The notes: generated from the sequence alone by a model not told the origin. A stretch of DNA of 64,000 nucleotides from Colwellia sp. E2M01 (GCF_018860585.1 NZ_JAHKPR010000015.1:54934-118933); one strand, 5' to 3'. Shown: positions 9,482-19,495, counted from the first letter of the stretch. A program made the numbers and translations.

Positions 9482-10168
9482 ATGAATAAATATCTTTTGG
9501 GTTTGATTGCCGTTATATCGTTAAGTGTCGGTATTATTGGTTTTTACTTAATAAAAAATAGTAACGAATTACCAGCGCCTGAATTCGCCTTACATTACCA
9601 ACAACCTCGAACAATAACTAACTTCTCTTTTACGGATGAGTTAGGTCAAACTTTTCAAAATGAACAGCTTAACGGTAAATGGTCATTTATATTTCTTGGC
9701 TATACTTCTTGTCCTGATGTTTGTCCAATGACCTTACAAAAGCTACATGTTATCTATGATGATTTACTCAAAGTTACAGACAAGACTCAGGTTATTTTAG
9801 TATCGGTAGACCCTCAACGAGATACGCAAGAGAAACTCTCTCAATATATTGCTTATTTTAATCCTGACTTTAAAGCAGTGCGCGCCGATCATGATGTGCT
9901 TTTTCCTTTTGCTCGCAGTATCGGCTTAATGTACGCCATAACAGATTACAATAGTGATTCGGCTGATTTAACCAATAGCAGCACTACAGATAAAAATTAT
10001 TGGGTTGATCACAGCGCATCTATGGTATTAATAAACCCTGAAGGGAAAGTGGCCGCTATTTTTAAACCTGAGCAGAAAGCTGGCGAGGTACCACATATAG
10101 ACAAGAATAAATTGGTAAGCGACTACCCTAAAATAGTCGCACTGTATCAAAAAAAATCACTTTTATAG
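9482..10168 (+). CDS. Sco1/SenC copper chaperone for CuA
   Basis: Sco proteins insert copper into the CuA site of subunit II. The 228-residue protein has an N-terminal transmembrane anchor (about 5-24) and a thioredoxin fold. The copper ligands are visible: C77 and C81 in SCPDVCP and H177 in VDHSAS. The SVDPQRDT block is also typical. Last gene of the oxidase cluster, 33 nt after ctaB. With ctaG it covers copper loading of both centres. A convergent deacetylase gene begins 29 nt beyond the stop, with only a weak AT-rich hairpin between. Confidence 0.94.
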   Translation: MNKYLLGLIAVISLSVGIIGFYLIKNSNELPAPEFALHYQQPRTITNFSFTDELGQTFQNEQLNGKWSFIFLGYTSCPDVCPMTLQKLHVIYDDLLKVTDKTQVILVSVDPQRDTQEKLSQYIAYFNPDFKAVRADHDVLFPFARSIGLMYAITDYNSDSADLTNSSTTDKNYWVDHSASMVLINPEGKVAAIFKPEQKAGEVPHIDKNKLVSDYPKIVALYQKKSLL

Positions 10169-10197
10169 CAAGCAGTATTAACTCATTTGAAGTTAAT

Positions 10198-11271
10198 TTA
10201 TAAATGATACCAGCTACCATCAGCATTCAAAACAAACCAAGGTTTAGAGTACCAATAATAACGTCCTGGTTTACTAATACTAGCAGCTGTACAGTTGGCT
10301 CTAACACGACCTACAGGCAAGCTTGTAGAAAAAGTAATACTAAAAGCTTCATCATCGTGCCAGTTGATTTTTTGTTTGCCTAAGCCAGAGATATAACAAT
10401 TTAAACCTGATTTATAAAAGTCATCACTAGCCACTTCAAAGGTTATATTTTTCGCTTCTTCGTATACAAACACGGTTTTTGCTTGCTCACCTGTTAAACT
10501 GATATCTAGCGGTAGAGAATTTAATTTATCACGTAATCCTGAAATTTTGTCGTAAGGTTGTGATGCCGGAAAACGAGGCACGCTAGTTAGGTCTGTATTT
10601 AAGCCAATAGCGCCTGACTGTTGTGAAAATGCCACAAAATTATTGGCCTCAATCCAAGCTTGAACCGCTAAATCATATTCACCGTAAGGGTATGCAAAAT
10701 AACGCCAGCTTTGCCCTGTCTGCTCTTTTATAAGCTGCTCAGCTTTGAGTAGTGATGTCGTTTGTTTATCTAACCATTCTTGTTGCGTTAATCCTTTAGG
10801 GGTGCGAGCCATAGAATGGTGTTCATAACCATGGTTGGCGATAATCACACCTTCATCAGCTAATGCTTTTAATTGATCCCATGACAAATACTGTGAACTA
10901 GATTTTTTGTCATTACGGTTGATAATCCCAGGGTTGACATAAATGGTGTACGGAAAGTTGAATTTATCTAAAATCGGTTTAGCTTGCGTTAAAATATCGA
11001 TGTAGGCATCGTCAAACGTAATGGCAACACTCTTATCAGCTAATGGTGTTTGCTTTTTAATTCCATCAATTAAGTTAGATAATGGAACAACTTTAAAACC
11101 ATTGTCTTTAAGATACTGTAGGTGTACTTCAAACTGCTTTGGTGAGATACTCGTGCTACTAGGACTGCTATCACTAACATGGTGGTACTGTAAAATAACA
11201 GCGGCATAACTGTTGAGTGAAATACTCATTAATAATGAAGCAAAAATGAATGTCTGCAGTAAATATCGCAT
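10198..11271 (-). CDS. Secreted polysaccharide deacetylase (CE4/NodB family)
   Basis: NodB-fold enzymes remove N- or O-acetyl groups from polysaccharides with a metal-bound Asp-His-His centre. The 357-residue protein starts with a signal peptide (MRYLLQTFIFASLLMSISLNSYA). It has the hallmarks VILQYHHV, the catalytic motif ITFDDAY and the metal-binding NHGYEHHS. The NodB domain ends near residue 240. The last 110 or so residues form a separate beta-rich region with two cysteines and no recognisable family. The substrate cannot be told from sequence. It is convergent with the oxidase operon and not part of it. Confidence 0.88.
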   Translation of the reverse strand: MRYLLQTFIFASLLMSISLNSYAAVILQYHHVSDSSPSSTSISPKQFEVHLQYLKDNGFKVVPLSNLIDGIKKQTPLADKSVAITFDDAYIDILTQAKPILDKFNFPYTIYVNPGIINRNDKKSSSQYLSWDQLKALADEGVIIANHGYEHHSMARTPKGLTQQEWLDKQTTSLLKAEQLIKEQTGQSWRYFAYPYGEYDLAVQAWIEANNFVAFSQQSGAIGLNTDLTSVPRFPASQPYDKISGLRDKLNSLPLDISLTGEQAKTVFVYEEAKNITFEVASDDFYKSGLNCYISGLGKQKINWHDDEAFSITFSTSLPVGRVRANCTAASISKPGRYYWYSKPWFVLNADGSWYHL

Positions 11272-11427
11272 GAACTTTCCTTTATAAAATAGAGTAACTA
11301 ATTTGAGTTCAGATTAACTAAAGTAACGCTTTTTACTATTAACCTCTAGTACTTTACAGTATTTCCATATTCCGTAAAAAAAGCTATTTGAGATAAAAAT
11401 TATCAGGCTATCTAAACCATTATTTCA

Positions 11428-11787
11428 TTAACTTTTGTTTTCTTTATACAATGAAAAATAATCAACTATTTTAGCAAGGATAATTCCGCAAACAAGCCCA
11501 GTAACGTTAGCAGCCATATCTAGCCATTCTCCCCAACGATTAACATAAGGCTGAATCAACTCTATTGCACCACTAAAACAAGCAAATACTATTACAATCC
11601 ATAACCAATGTTTTGGTCTAGCTAGTGCAACAGGAAACATTAACGCACCATAAGCAATAAAATGATGAGTTTTGTCGCTACCAGGAACTTGTGGTAATGA
11701 GGCGACGGGCCATAGCGATAAAGTCGCAATGATTGCCATTAGAGCAATAGTAATAAATAACCAATAAGATTTAATTAAATTAATCAT
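11428..11787 (-). CDS. VanZ-like membrane protein
   Basis: A 119-residue protein with four hydrophobic helices and the VanZ-family pattern: SDKTHHFIAYGALMF, then an ELIQPYVNRWGEWLDMAANVTG block. VanZ of the vancomycin cluster gives low-level teicoplanin resistance, but most members, like this one, stand alone and have no known role. It begins 6 nt after the stop of the upstream 90-residue membrane protein, so they are probably cotranscribed. Confidence 0.8.
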   Translation of the reverse strand: MINLIKSYWLFITIALMAIIATLSLWPVASLPQVPGSDKTHHFIAYGALMFPVALARPKHWLWIVIVFACFSGAIELIQPYVNRWGEWLDMAANVTGLVCGIILAKIVDYFSLYKENKS

Positions 11788-11793
11788 AATTTT

Positions 11794-12066
11794 CTAACGA
11801 GAGTTTGTATCAGTCGTGCTGTTTTGGGAAGATTGAGTTCGGTATAAAATATTTAGCCAACGATTTGCAAATATACCTAAGTAGCCCCATGCCGACAACA
11901 AACAAGCTATCGCTAGGGTAATAATACCGATAACTTGCCACAGATAGTGGTAAAAGTAACCTAAAGCAACAAACAATAAGCCAATAACAAAAAGGCCAAG
12001 ACCACGTAAAAAAAGCATTAAGCTATGTTGTGGATCTTGACCTAGTTTTTCTAATAACTTAATCAT
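11794..12066 (-). CDS. Small membrane protein, unknown function
   Basis: A 90-residue protein with two or three closely spaced hydrophobic helices (about 16-40 and 44-70) and a polar Ser/Thr-rich tail. I do not recognise a family. It lies between nfuA and the VanZ-like gene on the same strand, with 25 nt and 6 nt gaps, so the three probably form one transcript. Confidence 0.7.
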   Translation of the reverse strand: MIKLLEKLGQDPQHSLMLFLRGLGLFVIGLLFVALGYFYHYLWQVIGIITLAIACLLSAWGYLGIFANRWLNILYRTQSSQNSTTDTNSR

Positions 12067-12091
12067 ACGTTACGATGAGATAGTTAAATTT

Positions 12092-12670
12092 TTAGTAATA
12101 TGAATGATCGCCGCGCTCATGCTCAGTTGCATCTTTAACGCCTTTAATTTCGCCAGCCATTAAATCAATTAATTGCTTTTCAATACCGTCTTTTACCGTC
12201 ACATCAATTTGTGCACAACCATTACAGCCACCGCCAAATTGTAATACAGCGTAGCCGTCATCGGTAATTTCAACTAATGTACATTCGCCACCATGTCCTG
12301 CTAATTGAGGATTAACTTCGGCTTGTAGAAAGTAATGTACACGTTCAAATAAAGGCGCATCATCAGCTACTTTACGTAATTTTGCATTAGGGGCTTTTAA
12401 CGTTAATTGTGAACCCATTTGATCGGTAGTAAAGTCAATTTCTGCGTCTTCTAAAAAGCCTTTACTGTCAGCATCTATCATGGCTGAAAAACCTTCAAAA
12501 GGAAGTTCTATGTCGTCTTTTTCAACGGCATCAGGTGGACAATATGAAACGCCACACTCTGCTTTTGCGGTACCTGGATTTACAACAAAAACACGAATAT
12601 GGGTACCTTCTGCTTGTTGCGAAAGTAGGTTAATAAAATGCTTTTGAGCACTCTCTGAAATACTGATCAT
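12092..12670 (-). CDS. nfuA: Fe-S biogenesis protein NfuA
   Basis: NfuA carries 4Fe-4S clusters to client enzymes and protects them under oxidative or iron stress. The 192-residue protein has the two-domain layout of E. coli NfuA (191 residues). There is a degenerate A-type domain (1-100) and a C-terminal Nfu domain with the cluster-binding CxxC (C149 and C152 in GGGCNGCAQ). It neighbours comF and bioH as in E. coli (bioH-gntX-nfuA). It reads away from comF's end, with the 151-nt gap (12671-12821) probably holding its promoter. Confidence 0.96.
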   Translation of the reverse strand: MISISESAQKHFINLLSQQAEGTHIRVFVVNPGTAKAECGVSYCPPDAVEKDDIELPFEGFSAMIDADSKGFLEDAEIDFTTDQMGSQLTLKAPNAKLRKVADDAPLFERVHYFLQAEVNPQLAGHGGECTLVEITDDGYAVLQFGGGCNGCAQIDVTVKDGIEKQLIDLMAGEIKGVKDATEHERGDHSYY

Positions 12671-12821
12671 TGTTTAGCTCTCTTTACTCTTTTGGTACTC
12701 AATCAAAATACTAGTATATGATCTATTTGATTGATCAATAATATACTGTAATGATGAGTACCTGACTATTTTACTCAAGTATGTGTATTTTACGCGGCTA
12801 TTTAGTTATGTCTAATGATTT

Positions 12822-13679
12822 CTACGCTTTTGTCGAAGACTTACTTTTGGGTAAGGTTAAACAAAGGGCGACGACACTTACAATTTCAACACCAGCGCTT
12901 TTTAACAGTTTACTGATCTCGCTCGCTGTAGTACCCGTAGTCACCACATCGTCGATAATTATGACATGTTTAATATGACTCGCTAACCCCTGTTTTAATT
13001 TAAACGCATTCGCTAAGTTTTTACGACGTTGACTACCTGTCTTGCCGATCTGACTTTGATTGTGTTTACAGCGTATTATGACATCTTTCTCATACGGTAA
13101 CGCCAGTTGTTGTGCAAAATCTTGAGCGATAAGGTGTGCTTGGTTATAACCACGAACTTGCCACTTTTTAACATGCAAAGGTACAGATATGACTAAATCT
13201 GCAGGCGGTATTAATGTACTCTCCATGGTTTTTTGCCATTGAGCGTAGAGTAATGAGGCAAACAAATTAGCCAGTTCAAATCTTCCCAAATACTTCATTT
13301 GCGCTAACCAAATATTGAAAGGGTAAATGTAGGGAGATAACGCAAAAAGGTATTCAAAATGAATATTAGGTAACGCTTGCTTGATTGTAGGCCAATTCAG
13401 CAGATTTCCATTTATAATATCTTGTTTAAAAAACGGCAAATCATTAATGCAATGCTGACAAAGCAGAGCTTGCCTTAAACGCTTTTCTTGAAAGTAACTT
13501 GCACCCACATTAGCGGCGCACAAATCACAGCAACTTAAATGTTGCTGTATGTTATTGAGTCGAAACTTCCCTGTATTAAAAATTAAAGCAAGCTTACTTC
13601 TATAAACAGCTTTAAGCGCGACACAACACCTTACAAGAGTTTTGTTATTTAACTTTATTAACCGTGACGTCCCTGCCAT
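12822..13679 (-). CDS. comF: ComF/GntX family phosphoribosyltransferase-like protein
   Basis: A 285-residue protein with an N-terminal zinc-finger-like segment (CDLC about residue 51, LLCQHC about residue 75). A phosphoribosyltransferase fold follows, whose PRPP loop reads HVIIIDDVVTTGTTASE. ComF helps bring transforming DNA into the cytoplasm in competent bacteria; GntX/YhgH is the enteric homologue. The leader of about 45 residues before the cysteines is longer than usual, but AAGGAAAG precedes the ATG. Divergent from bioH, as in many gammaproteobacteria. Confidence 0.88.
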   Translation of the reverse strand: MAGTSRLIKLNNKTLVRCCVALKAVYRSKLALIFNTGKFRLNNIQQHLSCCDLCAANVGASYFQEKRLRQALLCQHCINDLPFFKQDIINGNLLNWPTIKQALPNIHFEYLFALSPYIYPFNIWLAQMKYLGRFELANLFASLLYAQWQKTMESTLIPPADLVISVPLHVKKWQVRGYNQAHLIAQDFAQQLALPYEKDVIIRCKHNQSQIGKTGSQRRKNLANAFKLKQGLASHIKHVIIIDDVVTTGTTASEISKLLKSAGVEIVSVVALCLTLPKSKSSTKA

Positions 13680-13754
13680 CTTACTTTCCTTTTATTAATC
13701 GCAAGTATAAAATAACGCTTCATTACTTTCGATTTATATAGTGCAGTAGTAAGC

Positions 13755-14573
13755 ATGGCAAAAAGCTTAGAATTTTCCATATTTCCAACAAATGATTCAA
13801 TAAAAAAAGAAGCAATACCAATTGTTTTCTTGCATGGTTGGGGGCTTAATTCCGCCATTTGGCAACCATTACTAACGTTATTTAACAACAGTAGCTATCA
13901 ATTAATTACTATTGATTTGCCTGGGTTTGGTATCAATAATCATGTTGAGATATCTCCTTACTCGCTAACAACTATCTGCGAACATATTAACCAAGTTATT
14001 GACCAACCTGCTGTATATGTTGGCTGGTCATTAGGTGGTTTAGTTGCAACAGAAATGGCGCTGCAATATCCAGAGCAAGTATTAGCTTTAGTAACCGTTG
14101 CCAGTAGTCCGTATTTTGTTGAGCAGTCTTGTAATGATTGGCCTGGAATCAAGGAGAATGTACTTAATAACTTCCATCAACAATTAGCTACAGACGCAGC
14201 AAAAACCATCAGTGGATTTTTAAAAATCCAAGCAATGGGTAGCCCTCATATTAGGCAGGATTTAAAGCTAATTACACAATTAGTAATGGCTCATCCATTA
14301 CCTAGCCAACAAACCCTAGCTGACTCCTTAGCTTTACTAAGTCATTGTGATTTAAGGCCACATTTATCACAAATTAAACAACCATTTTTACGTTTATATG
14401 GTAATAACGACAGTCTAGTGCCTAAAGCCGTCATTGAGAAAATAGATAACTTAGCGGAAAAAAGCACAAAACATATTTTTTCTCATGCTTCTCATGCGCC
14501 ATTTATTTCTCATCTTGATGACTTTTATCAGGTGTTATTTTCTTGGTTAAAAATAAATATTAAAATTAATTAA
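13755..14573 (+). CDS. bioH: Pimeloyl-ACP methyl ester carboxylesterase BioH
   Basis: BioH hydrolyses the methyl ester of pimeloyl-ACP, ending the fatty-acid-like stage of biotin synthesis. The 272-residue alpha/beta hydrolase has the oxyanion block FLHGWGLNSAIW, the nucleophile S92 in GWSLGG, D219 in YGNNDS and H247 in SHAPFISH. The last motif is typical of BioH. The gene is divergent from comF. Other biotin genes are not in this window, which is the usual arrangement. Confidence 0.92.
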   Translation: MAKSLEFSIFPTNDSIKKEAIPIVFLHGWGLNSAIWQPLLTLFNNSSYQLITIDLPGFGINNHVEISPYSLTTICEHINQVIDQPAVYVGWSLGGLVATEMALQYPEQVLALVTVASSPYFVEQSCNDWPGIKENVLNNFHQQLATDAAKTISGFLKIQAMGSPHIRQDLKLITQLVMAHPLPSQQTLADSLALLSHCDLRPHLSQIKQPFLRLYGNNDSLVPKAVIEKIDNLAEKSTKHIFSHASHAPFISHLDDFYQVLFSWLKINIKIN

Positions 14574-14637
14574 TACGAATTAGTAACTTAGCTGTCCCCT
14601 TATAAAATAAGGTGTTACAACAAAATACTTAGCTAAA

Positions 14638-14668
14638 TTAACCTTTACTTTTTAGCCTTAAAGGTTAA
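14638..14668. repeat. Inverted repeat upstream of the 106-residue gene
   Basis: A 10-bp perfect inverted repeat (TTAACCTTTA, 14638-14647, with 14659-14668) around an 11-nt T-rich loop. It sits 39 nt before the start at 14708. It could be an operator or an mRNA hairpin; no T-run follows. Confidence 0.5.
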
Positions 14669-14707
14669 TAATTAAACAATATATTTATTTTCCGTGGAGG
14701 ACGTCTA

Positions 14708-15028
14708 ATGGAAATATCATCAGCATTTAATTCCGGTGTACAAGGCTTACAAAACGCTAGAGCAACTGCAGATAAAGCTGCCAGTGATATTGTAGCTAGT
14801 ACAACCCTAAATACTGAGCAACAAGCAAATACAGTCAATACTTCAAGCTCTAATATTAGTGAAGTAAATACTGAAGTAGTTAACCGAGTAGCAAAAAGCG
14901 AAGAGTTGCCAGATTTAAATCAATCGCTTGTTGATCTTAAAGTGGCAGAGTATCAAACCAAAGCGTCTACTGAGGTCATTAAAAGTGCCGATGATGCTTT
15001 AGGTACATTATTAGATGTAACCGCTTAA
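14708..15028 (+). CDS. Small protein resembling flagellar rod/hook C-termini
   Basis: A 106-residue, low-hydrophobicity protein with a strong GGAGG site. The first residues (ISSAFNSGVQGLQNA) and the last 35 (SLVDLKVAEYQTKASTEVIK, then SADDALGTLLDV) match the coiled-coil ends of flagellar axial proteins such as FlgE/FlgG. In those proteins a Y-x-A-x-x-x-x-I-x-x-x-D-x-x-L-x-x-L pattern closes the chain. The central half is a polar Asn/Ser/Thr spacer. No flagellar gene lies nearby, so this may be a secreted or assembly-associated remnant family. The resemblance is seen; the function is unknown. Confidence 0.7.
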   Translation: MEISSAFNSGVQGLQNARATADKAASDIVASTTLNTEQQANTVNTSSSNISEVNTEVVNRVAKSEELPDLNQSLVDLKVAEYQTKASTEVIKSADDALGTLLDVTA

Positions 15029-15154
15029 ATTTTAAATATTTAATAGATTGACTTTAAACGTTATATTATACATTAAGCAGTTCATTGCTAATGTAGATGA
15101 GCTACAACTAGACAAGCTAGTATCATATAACTAATTGGTGAATAAAATTTACTT

Positions 15155-16189
15155 ATGAATATCACGTCGCATACTGCCAGTATTCCTCTAGCAACCGTGG
15201 TTAATCAACCTACGGAAGTATTACGTCGTGATAATCATCAACGAGAAGTCAACCCTCAAGTCGCTGCAACTCATCCGTCTACCGCTGATAAAGGCGCAGC
15301 GTCTGAGAAAGAGCGCTCTCGTACTCCCGCACAAACCAATGAAAATATCGATTTTTCAGCCTTAAGAAAACAAGCGGAGCATGCCGCTACCTCAATTTCA
15401 GACAACAGCAGTCAACAAGGCGAAAGCCAGCAAGATAATCAACAAAACAGCCAACAAAATCCTGAAAGCTCAGGAAATGAGCAAAGCCACAATGCTGCTG
15501 AAAAAAATAGCGATGAAATAGAAAAAAAAGAAGCGACTGAAAATAAAGAAGCTGCTACAAATGAAAGAATAATCAATCAATTACAGCTAAGAGATCAGGA
15601 AGTAAAAACGCACGAATTAGCACACGCTACAACAGGAGGCGCTTTAACTGGAGCGCCCTCATATACTTATGAGGTAGGTCCTGACGGTAAAAAATATGCC
15701 GTAGCTGGTGAAGTTTCTATTGATTTAAGTGTTGTGCCTGGCGATCCAAAAGCAACTATCACTAAAATGCAAAAAGTGTATGCCGCGGCATTAGCACCTG
15801 TCGATCCCTCGGCACAAGATATTAAAGTTGCAGCAAGCGCTACTCAGAAAATACTGAGCGCACAGTCAGAGCTATTAGCGCTTAGTAATAATAAGGATGG
15901 CGAGCCAAGCCGCGCTAGTAACAACCGCGACTTTAATACCAGTGCGAGATTACAATCAGAATTATCAGCAGATAATAGCAGTAATGATTTTGATGCACTC
16001 ATCAATAAAACCTTAGCTGCGCAAGAGGCTATATCGCCTAATAAAACTAGCGACTCAATGACAACTTCTATCAATAATCTACAATCTACAGAAGTTATTC
16101 AACGAGCTCATCGTATTGAAAATTTTTACCATACAGTAAAACAAGGTTATGAAAAGCCTAATAATTTTCAATTTGAATTAACCGCTTAA
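15155..16189 (+). CDS. SprA-related protein with HExxH metalloprotease motif
   Basis: A 344-residue protein. Residues 40-145 are a disordered, Gln/Asn/Glu-rich region. The conserved block follows at about 140-240: RDQEVKTHELAHATTGG holds HExxH (H153, E154, H157), followed by YTYEVGPDGKKYAVAGEVSID and PKATITKMQKV. This is the putative metalloprotease domain of the SprA-related family. No signal peptide is visible. The family's substrate is not known to me. It follows the flagellar-like small gene after 126 nt on the same strand, perhaps a functional pair. Confidence 0.82.
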   Translation: MNITSHTASIPLATVVNQPTEVLRRDNHQREVNPQVAATHPSTADKGAASEKERSRTPAQTNENIDFSALRKQAEHAATSISDNSSQQGESQQDNQQNSQQNPESSGNEQSHNAAEKNSDEIEKKEATENKEAATNERIINQLQLRDQEVKTHELAHATTGGALTGAPSYTYEVGPDGKKYAVAGEVSIDLSVVPGDPKATITKMQKVYAAALAPVDPSAQDIKVAASATQKILSAQSELLALSNNKDGEPSRASNNRDFNTSARLQSELSADNSSNDFDALINKTLAAQEAISPNKTSDSMTTSINNLQSTEVIQRAHRIENFYHTVKQGYEKPNNFQFELTA

Positions 16190-16247
16190 AGCTAAACATT
16201 TAAATATATACCCATCACACCTTTATCTTATCAGGCGTACCAAGAAT

Positions 16248-16901
16248 TTAAACTATCGCTTCTTCTTGAAATCTTTGTTTATATACATCACGTGCATGAT
16301 TAAGTTCATTAATAGCGTGCCCTTTTGTATACGGGCGTAAAATGACTAATATTTTCAAAACGCCTTGATAAAATACTGCATCATTGACTTCATTTGAAGT
16401 GGTTTGTGTTTGATGAAAGCTTACCCAAAAAGTGTTGATAAGACGTAAAACACTAACAATTTCAGGTAGTTCATCATCATCAAAATCTATAAAATCTGCT
16501 GCTCTTAATGAGATCAGTAGTTGACTAACACGCTCTGATATAGACTGTTGAACTTCTACATATTTTTCACGCAGGTTTGGACTTTTATCCAAAAGTACAG
16601 GTAGGTTACTATAGAAAAAACGGAATTTCATGGTTGTTTGAAAAACAGAATCCATATACAAAACCAGTGAATCAAGAGGCTTAACCTCTGCAGATACGGT
16701 AGGTAAAGTGTCTAAAAGTAGACTTCGAGCATATTCTTCGTAAATAGATAAAATAATGTCTTCTTTATTGCGGAAATGGTAATACAAGTTTCCTGGGCTA
16801 ATAGCTAAATGTGCGGCAATATGGTTTGTGGTGACATTACGCTCACCTTGCTCGTTAAAAAGTTCAATACTAGCTTGGATTATTTTATCTCTGGTTTTCA
16901 T
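16248..16901 (-). CDS. TetR/AcrR family transcriptional regulator
   Basis: A 217-residue regulator with an N-terminal TetR helix-turn-helix (about residues 5-50: IIQASIELFNEQGERNVTTN, then SPGNLYYHFRNKEDII). The all-helical ligand-binding half that follows has no family I can name. It is convergent with the SprA-related gene and divergent from coaD. No operator is obvious in the 292-nt upstream region (16902-17193), which otherwise holds only AT-rich sequence and the coaD promoter. Confidence 0.88.
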   Translation of the reverse strand: MKTRDKIIQASIELFNEQGERNVTTNHIAAHLAISPGNLYYHFRNKEDIILSIYEEYARSLLLDTLPTVSAEVKPLDSLVLYMDSVFQTTMKFRFFYSNLPVLLDKSPNLREKYVEVQQSISERVSQLLISLRAADFIDFDDDELPEIVSVLRLINTFWVSFHQTQTTSNEVNDAVFYQGVLKILVILRPYTKGHAINELNHARDVYKQRFQEEAIV

Positions 16902-17187
16902 ATAACTACTTCTTATTATTATATTGATTAAATCTAAAACAATAATACTATCAACATTTACTATATATAAAGTCTTTTGAGTAAATACTTTAAGATTTAT
17001 ACTATTTTTATGATTAATTCGGGGTTTTCTTTTTGTTTAACCTTCTGGAGCTTAACTCTGTTAAATACAAAGATTAAAGCCTGACTTTGTTTTCGTTCCC
17101 GATTCAAGTAACGATTCATCGGATAATACTTGTTACCTACTGAGGTATCAAACTACAATACCAAATAACAATTGCTTAAATATATAA

Positions 17188-17664
<477 letters not shown>

Positions 17665-17723
17665 CGCTCAGCTTTAAACTAGCTTAATAGCCATTTAGCA
17701 CGATACCTACCTCAAAAAAACGC

Positions 17724-18539
17724 TTACTTTTTTTGACAGTTAGGGCAATAAACCGTTGCCCTCCCAGCTTGTTTAATTTCCTTCAATATTCCTTTGCAAA
17801 CAAAGCAAGGTTCACCAGAACGACCATAAACTTGTAGTTCTTGTGCAAAATAGCCTGGTTTACCATCTGATTGGGTAAAGTCTTTTAGGGTTGTACCACC
17901 TTGCTCAATTGCATGAGCTAGAGTTTGCTTAATATGTCGAGTTAATTCTATGTACCGTTTTTTAGAGACTTTACCTGCTTGTTTACGAGGGTCTATGCCT
18001 GCTTTAAATAAGCTTTCATTGGCATAAATATTACCAACTCCAACGACAATATTATTATTCATCAGAAAGGTTTTAATCGGTACTATTTTATTACGTGATC
18101 TTTCATACAGACACTCGTCGGTAAAATCGGAGGATAAAGGCTCCGGACCAAGACTTTTCAATAACTTGTGTTCATTAATATCTTCGGTTACCCAAAGTAC
18201 AGAGCCAAAACGACGAGGATCATTAAGCCTAAGCGCTAAACCATTAGTAAGCACCAAGTCAAAGTGGTCATGTTTAGTTACTGCTGTAGCTTTATCAATT
18301 ACTCGAATAGTGCCAGACATACCCAAATGAATCATTAATATACCTTTACTGGTTTCCAACAGAAGATATTTAGCACGCCGAGTAACAGAACGTATTGTTT
18401 CACCACAAATATCTGAGATAGTTGGTGTAATTGGCCAGCGCATATTGGCATTTCGGACAATAACATCGCTTACCTGCTGGTTTAAGATATGTGGTTCAAT
18501 TCCACGTCGACAAACTTCTACTTCTGGCAACTCAGGCAT
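17724..18539 (-). CDS. mutM: Formamidopyrimidine-DNA glycosylase (Fpg/MutM)
   Basis: MutM excises 8-oxoguanine and other oxidised purines and nicks the abasic site. The 271-residue protein has the catalytic N-terminus PELPEVE (P2 nucleophile, E3), K57 in RAKYLL, and the C-terminal zinc finger CFVC...CPNC. The GDPRRFG-equivalent segment reads NDPRRFGSV. It lies between coaD and rpmG in conserved order, with one extra small gene inserted before rpmG. Confidence 0.96.
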   Translation of the reverse strand: MPELPEVEVCRRGIEPHILNQQVSDVIVRNANMRWPITPTISDICGETIRSVTRRAKYLLLETSKGILMIHLGMSGTIRVIDKATAVTKHDHFDLVLTNGLALRLNDPRRFGSVLWVTEDINEHKLLKSLGPEPLSSDFTDECLYERSRNKIVPIKTFLMNNNIVVGVGNIYANESLFKAGIDPRKQAGKVSKKRYIELTRHIKQTLAHAIEQGGTTLKDFTQSDGKPGYFAQELQVYGRSGEPCFVCKGILKEIKQAGRATVYCPNCQKK

Positions 18540-18616
18540 AATTTCTTCTTATTTCGGTAACGCTAATTCTATTGATGTATATGAATATTGATTGATGTGA
18601 ATAATGGTTTGAATAT

Positions 18617-19117
18617 TTAAAGCGAAATAGGTAATAACTGTTTAGCTAATGCTGCAGCTAGAGCTAACCATTGGTCTTCTTGGTGTTGATAAATTAATAA
18701 TTGGTCATTAAGTGGATATAATGTGTAAGTACGTATTTGAGTTTCTCCTGCTAAAGCAATATTAACGGTTAGCCCCTGTTTTTCGTCAATCACAATATCT
18801 GCCGCTTGTACTAACCCGATACTTTGCTGCCAAGCAAACATCATTTGTTCAATTTGTTGTTGGCTTTTTTCAAGTGTTAACCCTTGCGTAGTTAATTGCC
18901 AACTTCGCCCTACACGCTCTATGAATACTTGTTGGCTTGCAGAGTACTCTACCGACATAGTTAAAATAACAGCGTGTTCAGGTAGAATGAGCTGCTCCGC
19001 ATGAGTCGAATTTTCATTATCTGGAAACAATTTATCATTAGTCACGTTGATCATTAAAATAATAATCATAACGGAGAAAATAATGACATTATTCCAGCCG
19101 GTTTTAGAAAGTTTCAT
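18617..19117 (-). CDS. Membrane-anchored protein of unknown function
   Basis: A 166-residue protein with one N-terminal transmembrane segment (about 9-24, NVIIFSVMIIILMINV). A periplasmic beta-rich domain follows with alternating hydrophobic strands and conserved-looking tryptophans (SWQLTTQG, FAWQQSIG). I recognise no catalytic motif or family. It lies between mutM and the ribosomal protein genes on the same strand, 77 nt before mutM. Confidence 0.7.
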   Translation of the reverse strand: MKLSKTGWNNVIIFSVMIIILMINVTNDKLFPDNENSTHAEQLILPEHAVILTMSVEYSASQQVFIERVGRSWQLTTQGLTLEKSQQQIEQMMFAWQQSIGLVQAADIVIDEKQGLTVNIALAGETQIRTYTLYPLNDQLLIYQHQEDQWLALAAALAKQLLPISL

Positions 19118-19267
19118 ATCAAAAGTCCAAATTACCTAGTACGGATATCATACTGAAATTTTTAAGTAATACCAATTTAGGGTCTGTTGACCTTTCGAGA
19201 TTACTTTCACAGCAACTTTTACATACAAATACATACGATACCAATAGACTGCTAAATTTTAGATATA

Positions 19268-19297
19268 AAAAAACCCGGTATAAACCAGGCTTTTTAA
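19268..19297 (-). terminator. Terminator after rpmG
   Basis: Read on the minus strand, AAAAAGCCTGG, loop TTTATA, CCGGGTTTTTTTA forms a 7-bp stem with two G-U pairs and a T-run. It sits 16 nt past the rpmG stop. Confidence 0.75.
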
Positions 19298-19312
19298 CAA
19301 AACAAAAATTAA

Positions 19313-19468
19313 TTACTTAATTTTAGCTTCTTTGTAGATTACGTGCTTGCGAATGGTTGGATCAAACTTTTTGATTTCCATTTTCTCAGGCATAGTCTTT
19401 TTATTCTTATCAGTAGTATAAAAATGACCAGTACCAGCACTAGAAACTAAACGAATTTTATCGCGCAT
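19313..19468 (-). CDS. rpmG: 50S ribosomal protein L33
   Basis: A 51-residue basic protein ([20 protein letters not shown] at the start, [10 protein letters not shown] at the end), which is the standard L33 length and wording. It lies 27 nt downstream of rpmB with a shared terminator. The zinc-binding CxxC pairs of the C+ type are absent, so this is the zinc-independent form. Confidence 0.95.
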   Translation of the reverse strand: MRDKIRLVSSAGTGHFYTTDKNKKTMPEKMEIKKFDPTIRKHVIYKEAKIK

Positions 19469-19495
19469 AGTATTTTCCTTTGAATAGTAAAGTAA

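Noticed and set aside
10178..10196. TTAACT/AGTTAA hairpin between sco and the deacetylase as a terminator
   Set aside because: Only a 6-bp AT-rich stem without a T-run; too weak to claim.
12781..12978. A 65-residue + strand ORF in front of comF
   Set aside because: It overlaps the comF 3' end antisense and has no ribosome site or recognisable content.
15844..16074. Leucine-rich minus-strand ORF of 76 residues
   Set aside because: Antisense shadow of the Ser/Asn-rich tail of the SprA-related protein.
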